NCBI RefSeq assembly: GCF_024139115.2
Contig: NW_026942686.1
Coordinates: 1-64,000 of the forward strand
From: Armigeres subalbatus
Taxonomy: Eukaryota; Arthropoda; Insecta; Diptera; Culicidae
DNA: 64,000 nt
Direction: 5' to 3'
Numbering within the stretch: position 1 is the stretch's first letter; each line of letters starts with the position of its first letter. A model generated the notes under the pieces. The model did not search any database, was not told where the DNA came from, and was given only the letters and a program-made list of their open reading frames with translations. Shown here in pieces: positions 33,754 through 43,005 of the stretch. Both the position numbers and the translations under genes were made by a program.

Positions 33754-34245
33754 CGTGGATTCTTTTTCGCAAATTTCATATCAATTTGTCCATTTCGAAA
33801 CATATGCTGTGCATATGCACAGCAAAGATATTTAACACAAAAACAGTTTTCGTACGGCCGAGTTGCCGAATAATATGCAATTAATTGTAATCAAGTGTCG
33901 GTCTTTCACCGTCATTAGTCGTCTGAGTACACGCTACCGCTTACGTTAAGGCAATCAAACTCATCAAATGCTTTAGCCAAGCAAGCCTTTGGCACAGCAG
34001 AGTGCGATTGAATTCGCATTCTATACCGTCCCTTGCCCAGACAGTTCCTGGGGGCATGGAGTGCGATCCTCTCGTTTAATAAACAATGTGCACTCGCTTG
34101 GCTGTGGGTATACAATAGTAAAGCACATGTGGAGATTGGACAAATCAAGCATCCGAAAGATATTCAATTTGCAAAAAGAGAGCTAACCGCGGTGGAGGTT
34201 GGTACTCGGATTCTGATGGCTTTTCCGCAAACGTGACCTTTAAGT

Positions 34246-34317
34246 GGTCTTGTTGTGTAGGGGTTATCACGCCTATCTAGAGAGTAGGAGGTTGAGGGTT
34301 CGAGTCCCTCCAAGACA
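34246..34317 (+). tRNA. tRNA-like cloverleaf, repeat unit 2
   Basis: The 72 nt divide exactly into a 7-nt acceptor strand (GGTCTTG), TT, a D arm (GTG...CAC), a linker G, an anticodon arm CCTAT-CTAGAGA-GTAGG, a 5-nt variable loop, a T arm GAGGG-TTCGAGT-CCCTC and CAAGACA, which pairs with the acceptor at 6 of 7 positions. T33 and a purine at 37 are present. The triplet at 34-36 is AGA, which would read serine codons, but the short variable loop is not that of tRNA-Ser. It is therefore better called tRNA-derived than a working tRNA. Confidence 0.6.
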
Positions 34318-34807
34318 CGTGGATTCTTTTTCGCAAATTTCATATCAATTTGTCCATTTCGAAACATATGCTGTGCATATGCACAGCCAAGATATTTAAC
34401 AAAAAAACAGTTTTCGTACGGCCGAGTTGCCGAATAATATGCAATTAATTGTAATCAAGTGTCGGTCTTTCACCGTCATTAGTCGTCTGAGTACACGCGA
34501 CCGCTTACGTTAAGGCAATCAAACTCATCAAATGCTTTAGCCAAGCAAGCCTTTGGCACAGCAGAGTGCGATTGAATTCGCATTCTATACCGTCCCGCCC
34601 AGACAGTTCCTGGGTGGCATGGAGTGCGATCCTCTCGTTTAATAAACAATGTGCACTCGCTTGGCTGTGGATATACAACGGTAAAGCACATGTGAAGATT
34701 GGACAAATCAAGCATCCAAAAGATATTCAATTTGCAAAAAAGAGGTATCCGCGGTGGAGGTTCGTACTCGGATTTTGATGACTTTTCCGCAAACGTGACC
34801 TTTAAAT

Positions 34808-34879
34808 GGTCTTGTTGTGTAGGGGTTATCACGCCTATCTAGAGAGTAGAAGGTTAAGGGTTCGAGTCCCTCCAAGACA
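34808..34879 (+). tRNA. tRNA-like sequence, repeat unit 3
   Basis: Same 72-nt layout as unit 2, with an intact B box and substitutions in the anticodon-stem and variable-loop region (gtagaaggttaaggg), which weaken the anticodon and T stems. Confidence 0.5.
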
Positions 34880-34985
34880 CGTGGATTCTTTTTCGCAAAT
34901 TTCATATCAATTTGTCCATTTCGAAACATATGCTGTGCATATGCACATCCAAGATATTTAACAAAAAGACAGCATAGGGTCACCT

Positions 34986-35945
34986 CCGCCAACTGCCGAT
35001 CGACCTTGGAGCCCCTTTAGATTTCCTGCATCGGCTTTTCTAAGAACGCAGCTGAGACTATAAGAAGCTGTTCGAAGTGATCGAACCAGCATTTCAGCTT
35101 TCTAAGTCAGTGAGTTATTGAGGCGACAATCTTGTTGTTGCAACCATCTTTTCTTCATCGGCCAGGATGTCCATCCACGCCAGCCTGTCCTGTCTGCAGC
35201 AACGCCCGACTCCCACTTACAGAGGTACATACCGTAGACGGGACTCGTACTTTACTCATCTGATTCTTCCCGTTGCTCAGCCTTTGATTTTATTCGCTTC
35301 TCAATCTCCAGTCGGGTTACATTTATACGCTATTCTATTCACTGAGTGCGCAGCTCATTCAAGTTGATGTCGTCGATTTCTATAAAAGTATTCTTCGCCG
35401 CCCACTTCTATTCTACGCTGCCACCTTCCAGAACATCCACTACTTGAGTTCCATATTCTTCAACGAACGATCTCTTCACAGCTGGATCTTCTAGTCGATC
35501 TATGGTGAATCGACACCCGAGTGAATACTCCTGCCGCTGAATTCTGGAAATGTGGTCGGATCTTGCCTATTTAAAAGATGATAGTCCAACGCGATGTTAT
35601 CGCTAGCGTTCATTACGGACTCAAGAAGGCACCGTCTTCATTTTCAGGTGATCCATTTCCAGAACAGCCAAATACTAGTCCTCACAACTAAAAGCGGTTC
35701 TAGAGAAGTAAGTCGAAAGCTGTTGGCCGCAGACTCCCCGGTCAACAACCGGCGATAATCGCCTACTCTACAATATTTCACGCCGCCTGATTGGAGCAAG
35801 GACAAATCCGTGGGTGCCAGAGAAAGACGCGACATGTCAGTCACCAACTGATCAGGTGAAACGTTCGTTCAACCACTTAGAACATTATCTTCGAGTTTTG
35901 ACGACTTATCCTAATTCAGATATGGGGAAAGGTTGACAATTCTCC
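34986..35945. other. Probable decayed LINE sequence, not resolved
   Basis: No intact domain is recognised. The base composition is less AT-rich than the background, and it runs directly into the RT relic that follows, so it is probably the 5' part of that LINE. Confidence 0.35.
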
Positions 35946-36800
35946 GACGGCAGCAGGCAAGATTCCGCCCGGATGATCATGTGAGAACCATACTGTCATG
36001 CTTTGCATCATCCTGGAGCAGGTCAATGTATTTGAAGAGTCCCTCCATTTGGTTCTGATTGACCACGGAAAATCCTTCGATCGTCTGAATCACGCAAAAC
36101 TGAGGGGCGTCTCTAGAAGCAAGGGAGGTCTAGACAAAATCCAGAGTCCAGCACAATATAATCGCTAAAGTGAGGCAAGGCTGGATGTATTATATCTCTG
36201 TTGCTGTTGCTCATAGTAATCGACGCCATCATGGCCCGCTCTAGCAGCCCACTACTATAGAGCAATCGTACTACCTCGACCTGGATGACGATATTGCAGA
36301 ACTAACCCCACAGTGGAGTAAACTGAATAACCTGGTTGTACGCTCCCCTCATCAATATCAACAACACCGAATCATTAGATGTGAACAACTCCGCGGTAGC
36401 CGGACAAATAGTGAAGAAGGCGAAAACCAAAGCCAGTCAACGTTGGGCGGTGGTCTAGGCAATGCACCAAATCCCGAATACTCAACTGTAACGAGGAATC
36501 TGTAATGTTATACGCCAGTGATACTTGGTGCGTATTAGCAGATATCACATAGATTTGCAAGTATTCATTAACCGATGTCAACGTTTCACAGCTCGGACCT
36601 GGTGGCCTCACAACTGGATTCTGAATGTAGAGTCCCATCGACGACGCCATCGAAATCCGATACTAACAGCAATTCCACAGTGTGACGTAGGCCTGCCACG
36701 TAAGAGCGGAGACGAAATCTGCAAGCAAGCGCTGGAATCCGTCCCACTTTATAAATACCACATGTACATGGGGCTGAGAAGGAAACCAACATAGCCTATG
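35946..36800 (+). pseudogene. RTE-like LINE reverse transcriptase relic
   Basis: The + strand shows an EQVNVFEESLHLVLIDHGKS-type block with FDRLNHAKL (motif A region) near 36015-36105. After several frameshifts it shows SVMLYASDTWCVLADITQ near 36500-36550, then LQVFINRCQRFTARTWWPHN and a GGDEIC-like block near 36705. The order matches the C-terminal half of an RTE-like endonuclease-RT. The YADD region is not readable. The copy is dead and lies opposite in orientation to the relic at 31.9-32.3 kb. Confidence 0.7.
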
Positions 36801-37209
36801 TATTGTAGAGATTTATTTTGAAACTGTTTGGAAGAATGTTTTATTTTTCATAAATCAATTGGAACTGTAACTCTCAAAAAGGAGGGTTATTTTCAATGTA
36901 TCGTACCTTTTCTTGGAGTAAGGTAAACGAAAATCTGCAACCATACGCCTGAAAAGACATCTCAGATCGTGTGGGGGTCGGGAAGCACCCAGGCAGCAAT
37001 CGTATCCATGAGCCATTGCATCCTCTTTACGGGTTTATCCGAGGTCGTGTATATGCTGCTAACAAGTATCATGGCATTCCAATAACTTTAGGATCGTGGA
37101 CATGCTAATATAGCGTGCTTCAGCGATTCTACTTCAGACGTCACCTAAATATTCCGTAAAGTAGTCTGCAATTTCCGGAAAGTCTGCAATTCCGAACCTA
37201 TGCAAGAGC
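36801..37209. other. Probable 3' region of the LINE relic
   Basis: No gene is recognised. It connects the RT relic with the 3'-end-like segment at 37210-37305. Confidence 0.4.
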
Positions 37210-37305
37210 TGTCGGACATAAAATAAATTTAATATTTGTATCGGCCTTATTGGTGGAATAATTGGTGGAATTAAATGGAGTTACTTAACTTGTCTGAGAC
37301 GATTG
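37210..37305 (+). repeat. LINE 3'-end-like segment, right copy
   Basis: Near-perfect reverse complement of 31622-31700, with a small internal duplication of TTGGTGGAATaATTGGTGGAAT. It sits 0.4 kb after the RT relic on the same strand. Confidence 0.75.
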
Positions 37306-37416
37306 AATACATTCCACTAAAAAGAGCTTAAAATATTTTTTCCGAAAAATTACTTGTACTTTTCTATGATTATGTATGCATGAAACCAAATGAAAAGTAG
37401 CTTCATTTTTGGCGAA

Positions 37417-37875
37417 TTATAGTGAAAATTTAAACAAAATTTGTAGGTCGTCACTACTGACCCGATTTCTAAGAACGTCTGTCATAATATTTAAGCCTTT
37501 TTTGTGAAAATTTGGCCTGGATTTCAAATACAGCAGCATAACAAGATATAACAGGTGACATAAAATGCTGAAAAGTGAAAAATATCTTGACCTGAATAAG
37601 GGTACATCTAAATCTACTTGTTCCTTATTCCGTTCTTTGGGTTTGGAGGATGGATTCTGAAAATACCGTTCATGAGAATATAATATATGAGCAAGAAAAG
37701 GTACATCGTACATTAAGCCAATGTTAATGATGAATAATGTGTTATCAAGGCAACGTATGAAAATGCATGAAATCCTGACAATGATGCTGGCAGCACTAGA
37801 ACTTTTTGCTTGTTTCTTATGGATGCAAAAAGTAAACAAGTCGAAATGGAACCACTTATGACGGTTCGATTGCAA
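37417..37875 (-). CDS. Unrecognised 152-codon ORF with two hydrophobic helices
   Basis: This is the longest open frame in the first 41 kb that is not repeat-derived. It has a hydrophobic stretch around residues 46-66 (DNTLFIINIGLMYDVPFLAH) and another around 100-118 (YFSLFSILCHLLYLVMLLYL), separated by a charged loop rich in Lys and Glu. The tail (KGLNIMTDVLRNRVSSDDLQ) looks amphipathic. The pattern might suit one exon of an insect chemoreceptor-like membrane protein, but I see no diagnostic motif and no convincing neighbouring exons. It may be a pseudogene fragment or chance. Confidence 0.28.
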   Translation of the reverse strand: MQSNRHKWFHFDLFTFCIHKKQAKSSSAASIIVRISCIFIRCLDNTLFIINIGLMYDVPFLAHILYSHERYFQNPSSKPKERNKEQVDLDVPLFRSRYFSLFSILCHLLYLVMLLYLKSRPNFHKKGLNIMTDVLRNRVSSDDLQILFKFSL

Positions 37876-38204
37876 ACAAGATAGCGTCTTCGCCGATCTC
37901 TTACTCTAGTATTTCTAGTTTTACCGACATCCGTGAATACATTGTAGAAGTAGGGTTATCCGGTGGTTTGAAGAACCGGAACTTTAAAGAATATCGAATT
38001 CGAACGAAACTGCGGTACGAACAATCCCATACAAACAGAGACATTGTTTTGGAAGGTTCAGATCAAAATTAAAGGCCTAGTATCCAGGCTCTAGTCAAAA
38101 TTACGTTGAGGATAAGGTGGAAAACTCCGATAAGGAATCGTATCTGTCCTTTTCTGTGGTACCTAATGCTACTGGGCAGCTAGCATCAATGTTCATCTTC
38201 TATA
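37876..38204. other. Spacer
   Basis: Nothing recognised. Confidence 0.3.
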
Positions 38205-38425
38205 TATGGGAACGGTTCGGCACTTCAGCCCATAGCTCCTATTTCCATCCCATCAAAAACAAAGCGATGAAAAGGAATTTAGTTTGTTTCTTATTTTTGT
38301 GATTTTTTTCACCAGTGAGCACGCTTGTCAGTAAAAAGAAGCGACGAGATTGGTGCTGTATTTCTTTGTTTTGCGATGAGATGAATATATCTTCAGTGAG
38401 ATGGAAAATGGAACAGTTATAATAA
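38205..38425 (-). repeat. Dispersed repeat, inverted partner of 30.7 kb
   Basis: Reverse-complement relative of 30712-30945, as described there. Non-coding. Confidence 0.75.
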
Positions 38426-40040
38426 ATTTCTGTCTGTCTGAACCGAAACTACTGAACCGATCGGCGTGAACATTTGTATGAAGTTTGTGAATGATGAAGT
38501 GAGTAAAATGATGTCTGGTATTAGCATCTCCAAGAAATCAAAAGTTTTGCGGGTAATTGAAATTAGGAACACGAATGAACGGAATTAGGAACAATGCCAT
38601 TTCAGATGATTGGAGTTAGGTTAGGGCCACAGAATTGGTCAATTTTGTTTTCATTATTGGAACCTAAGTATATGAATGCATCCCAGCATATTTTATTTTC
38701 AATTGTATATAGAATATGACACTATGTAGCGAAATTGTAGCTTCAAAATACTAAACGGCTATTTTTTAGAGTTTTTAGACATCGCGCATTGTCTTAGGTG
38801 AACGGAATAAGGGTACAGCACGGTACCGAAGACTTAAAGCAACGATACAGTCAGTCTTTCCGGCTCACTGTTAATCCAAGTTAGTCGACAGATGGTGACG
38901 CAGAAGATAAATATGCCCATTGCCACTGTCTCGTCGGAAATGAGAGCACTGTAGTGAAACGACGAAATGTCCTCGAGAAGTTGGATGACTTTATCACGTT
39001 AACCTTATCACGTTAGGTTCAGGAAAGATGATTGTTTAGTATTAATCGTAGGTTTGTGACCTTGGTAGTAAAAGGTGCGATTTCGCCGAGGAAGTCAACG
39101 ATTGGGGTCATCATTTCTGTCTTGCAGCAGATTATCGACTATGGGTCTTCTTTGGTTTGGCATAGCATATCATATTTCGACATTGTTGTTTCAAAAGGGC
39201 GATAGTCGCAAACGTAAACATTGACTTCTTCTGCTGATTTCAGGAAGATTAGAGACTTCTGGCGGTATTTTACACTTCCGTTCGAAAGAAGGCGCGAAGC
39301 GCGAAGTTCCAACCACAGTAACATTTTAAGTTTTATAACGCTCTTGAAGACCATAATTTACTCTTTAAGAGTGTTATAAAACTAGCATAAAACCAAAATG
39401 ATACTAGGGAAGTGGTTGTTAGCTGGGAGCGGTCCTAGCTGTTGAGGAATTTGCAGGAAAAGGCATTGTTTACGTTTGCGAAATTGGCCCTTATGAAACA
39501 ACCGTGTCGATTTACGGTATACTTCTCAGATTGTAAACTAGTAATACTCATGTTTCTTTTGATAAGTCATAATACACTTCTGCTCGTTTACGCATTGCCG
39601 TCTCTGGAATGAAGGTTATCACCGTACTGTACTATCCGTTGTATTCCTGATATGCCACGCTTAACTTATGCTTCCATACTAACAGGAGCCATAGCGTCGG
39701 TAATCTCTGGCCAAGCAAGTTGCATTACCTACCTATACCTATGATGGTTGTGTACTCCTTGTTGTCTGGAGAAAACTCGAATGTAATGTCTTGCAAATTG
39801 CATATTGAATGCTTGTAATACGTTGTCTTACTTGTTCTCCCTGGCAAAATACTCCGGCATTAAAGTTGCCTCCAGATCAGAGTCAAAGAGACGCCTAAAT
39901 GCTGTGCCTAAATGATTAATCCTTGGATTTGAACAAAACTCGGCATCTGGCACTGGCATCTTCATTACCTTCCAAAGTATCGTAAGCCGACATTTTTGGG
40001 TAAAGTAGTTTTTTTTAGAAAACAAACATAACACACATCA
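38426..40040. other. Unresolved, low-copy-looking sequence
   Basis: No gene is recognised with confidence. Two - strand open frames (39139-39354 and 39828-40034) have plausible composition and no known domain. The second ends at a GTAAGA donor-like word, but no matching next exon was found. They may be remnants of a retroelement or of a divergent neighbour gene. Confidence 0.3.
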
Positions 40041-40059
40041 GAAAAGAATATGCCTCAGC

Positions 40060-40157
40060 ACGTTGTGCTCAGAAACGGACACGATCGACATTTTCCGCAA
40101 TAGGCAAGGCACTACCCGGCTCGCGACGTCGCCGTTAGTAAACAACGACTTGGAAAA
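40060..40157 (+). promoter_or_regulatory. Candidate proximal 5' UTR exon of Dop1
   Basis: A short, locally GC-richer segment (containing CGGCTCGCGACGTCGCCGTT) ends in GGAAAA followed by the donor GTAAGT at 40158. The Dop1 coding exon 1.24 kb downstream starts at an acceptor and so needs an upstream noncoding exon. This is the nearest good donor on the + strand. No ATG-initiated frame is needed. The evidence is position and splice consensus only. Confidence 0.35.
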
Positions 40158-40244
40158 GTAAGTTGAACAGAACGTGTTGTAAACAAATCCGATCCATCTA
40201 TAATCCCTTAGACAAACTCTCTCGGCTTAATTGATGCCTAATTT

Positions 40245-40475
40245 CTCGGGTACTTATTCAAAAGGACGTATGTGATTTTGTAAACAAAGATATAAACGTC
40301 GATTTGTCGCATCTGATGGCACTCCCACGCAAACCATCACCACAGACAGGTAGGGGAACCCTTCGGCTACCTGTTGGTAGTGTTGGTTTGCAAAGGAGTG
40401 CCATCAGATTGGATAAATCGACGTTTGAATCTTTGTTTACAAAATCAGATACGTCCTTTTGAATAAGTACCCGAG
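40245..40475. mobile_element. 231-bp fold-back MITE
   Basis: Inverted arms of about 100 bp begin CTCGGGTACTTATTCAAAAG and end in its reverse complement, with a centre of about 30 bp. The flank ATTT is repeated on both sides (40241-40244 and 40476-40479). A single-arm relative lies at 7748-7853. Confidence 0.85.
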
Positions 40476-41394
40476 ATTTCTTGCGAGAGATAACATTTGG
40501 TATATATCGTTTTTGTGAATTCTCACATTGTACATTGTACGACAAACAAACCGATGTACGGTTTAAATATGTTTTACGAAAAAAATAATTAGGTTAACGC
40601 CATAATGCTTTTCTGGTTTAAAAGATTACCCGGTTTGGCATACACTCTACTGTTTGGCGAATCTTCACGCAGGTAGTGTTATCAGCAATCTTCTATTCGC
40701 AGCTGCTCAGCAAAAACAGTTACATCACAAATAATCATGTCTTTCCATTTCGGTACTATCGATAGCGTACCGCACAATGCGTCCCAAAGAAGGTCAGTGG
40801 CCATCACTGTGGGATCTGTATGCGGCTTTGAAATCTGTTGCTGCCTAGAGCAGCTAAAATTTCGCACACGGACGACGTGCAACTGATAACGGAATCTTGT
40901 ATTGGCACTGTCGGGTGTCGAACGGATGATGAAATGAAATTGAGTGGGTTCGAACAAAACCTCGCCCAACTACGAATATTATCATTTGGAAATTGGAATG
41001 ACTCACGTGTGTAAATTGTGCTCGATGGCTGTTTACCTTCGTCAATCTCGGCGCGAGCACGATAAGACCGGTATGGAGTCATACAGACTTTAATTCAATA
41101 ACCTATCATCATACCCAGTTGCTGCATGTGATATATAAGTGCCTTGTTAGCGTCTGTTTCTATTATCACCTTTTTCACTTGTATCGATACATTCGAGGTG
41201 GGAGCATCGATGGAACGAAACCAACAAATGAATGGCATTCAGGAAGTATCTGCTTCGGGAGATGGTTGTTGTTTTGAATGGTCTTCATGGTGCTTCCTCA
41301 AAAATTACGCAAAATGTAAAATTTTCCCAATCCAACTTCCGTCAAATTTGCAACCAACTGCTAATTGAAGTTTTTTTTTTCATTTTTTACATAG
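40476..41394. other. Upstream intron or spacer of Dop1
   Basis: No gene is recognised. Two overlapping - strand frames at 40682-41082 have no domain. The stretch ends in a polypyrimidine tract and TTTTACATAG, the acceptor of the first Dop1 coding exon. Confidence 0.45.
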
Positions 41395-43005
41395 GGTGAG
41401 ATCACCGAAGGTAAAAATGGACACCGCCACGGGCTCAGGATTAATGGAGGAGTACGACTTGATGAAGCAATCCAAATATCGGGTGTACATGTCCAACATC
41501 GATAAGGCACTGAAGAACTTCGAGTACTCGAGCGAGTGGGCCGATCTGATCTCGGCACTCGGGAAACTAAACAAGGTCATCTCCTCCAACTCACAGTATC
41601 AGATAATTCCCAGGCGGATTAAAATTTCGAAACGTTTGGCACAGTGTATGCATCCAGCACTGCCATCCGGAGTGCATCTCAAGGCTCTGGAATCGTACGA
41701 TGTGATATTCAGCAATATTGGGGTAGACCGACTGGCTTCGGAGCTGTTCATTTATAGTGCGGGATTGTTTCCCTTGCTGGGTTATTCAGCTATGAACGTG
41801 AGGCCCACCCTGCTTTCAATTTACGAAAAGTATTTTGTTCCTCTGGGCGAAAAGCTGCGGCCTGCACTCAGTGGTTTTCTGAGTGGCGTATTCCCTGGTC
41901 TAGAATCCGGACAGGATCATTTCGAACGAATCAGTTCCCTGCTAGACAAAGTTTGTGCCGCGGTAAAACCAGAATGCTTCTACACCTGCCTGTGGGAATG
42001 CATAGTCACAAATGCTTCCGTACGTCTGCCCGCAATCAGCTACGTGCTGGAACATTTTGATAAAAAGCGAGCCTGTTCGGAGCAGAAACAACTGATGGGA
42101 GGCAGTGTGGAACTTCTGGTAACCGGTTTGTGTAGCTGTCTCAACGATTCAGTAATATTGGTGCAGCGGAATACTCTGGAGTTTCTGCTCTTGGCATTCC
42201 CAATGCATGCAATGATTCTCTCACAACGAGATGTTACAAAACTAGTTAAAACTGCTCTCAATACTATCTTGCGGCGAGACATGTCGCTTAACCGTCGACT
42301 CTATTCATGGCTTCTGGGCGCAGATACCAGTCTTGGGAAACATTTGGAAGACATCGGCCACGATGGAGAAACCACCGACCCAAACACCTACTTTGAGACT
42401 CACTCAAAGCTAGTTCTTATCAGTGCATATAAACTAATTCTTAGGGCCAGTGTAACGTCCAGCCCGCCAGATCTTAGCCCCTATAGAATACTAATCTCAT
42501 TGCTCGACAAGGCTGAAATCGGCCAGCGCATACTGGATGACGTGCTGTGCGACATCATCCGTACCATTTCATTGTGCAATGGAAACCTGGAAGTGCAAAA
42601 GAATGCCAACGTACTGTTTTCCACGTTCGATCCTTCATACATCTGGAACTATATGACCACCCTCTACCGGGATGGAGCAGCGAAGAAAGATTCGAGGACA
42701 TCTTCTTCTGGAGGTGACGGTGGGAGTGGCAGAGCTGGCAGCATCAACTTCACCAACATCAAGGACAATATCCGAATAGACGCCGGTCCACCCGGTACGG
42801 TTGAGTTGTGCTATCTGACGGAATTTCTACTGGAGACGCTCTCGCTGGAGATCTACAACGAAACGACGCGGGTGTATCTGCCAAAGTTCTTGCTCTCGCT
42901 GATCCGGATGTTGACAGTGTACGCAGAGAACATGACCTCCAACGAAGTAGCCGCCTCGCTGCGGCTGTGCGTGAAGATTGTTTCGAAAGTGCAGCCGATG
43001 ATTAT
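41395..43005 (+). other. Dop1: Dop1 exon with start codon (Dopey N domain)
   Basis: The exon starts after the acceptor ACATAG, has 22 nt of 5' UTR and starts translation at 41417. A GTG-initiated extension to 41396 is not needed. It encodes residues 1-529 and two bases of codon 530, ending at the donor GTGAGT at 43006. It contains the whole Dopey N domain, and the Ser/Gly-rich loop SSSGGDGGSGRAGS lies near residue 435. Confidence 0.92.

Larger units (their letters stand above)
33161..34985 (+). repeat. 563-bp tandem array carrying tRNA-like cloverleaves
   Basis: One shortened unit (33161-33360) and three near-identical long units follow each other. Equivalent points lie at 33682, 34246 and 34808 (offsets 564 and 562). 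The units share GCGATTGAATTCGCATTCTA, TTTGCAAAAAGAGAGCTAAC and GTGCATATGCACAGC, the last a palindrome. Identity between the first two long units is very high, so expansion is recent. Short open frames of about 65-80 codons recur in each unit but carry no recognised domain. Confidence 0.9.

Noticed and set aside
33682..34879. Functional tRNA-Ser (AGA) genes
   Set aside because: The variable loop is only 5 nt while tRNA-Ser has a long extra arm, the top acceptor pair is mismatched, and the copies lie in a tandem repeat. They are kept as tRNA-like.
39828..40034. Exon of a divergent - strand gene
   Set aside because: The frame ends at a donor-like GTAAGA, but the next acceptor leads into a short, stop-containing frame, and no protein family was recognised.
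41396..41416. GTG start for Dop1 seven codons upstream of the ATG
   Set aside because: The exon begins at a splice acceptor two bases before it, and ATG at 41417 has good context; non-ATG initiation is not needed.
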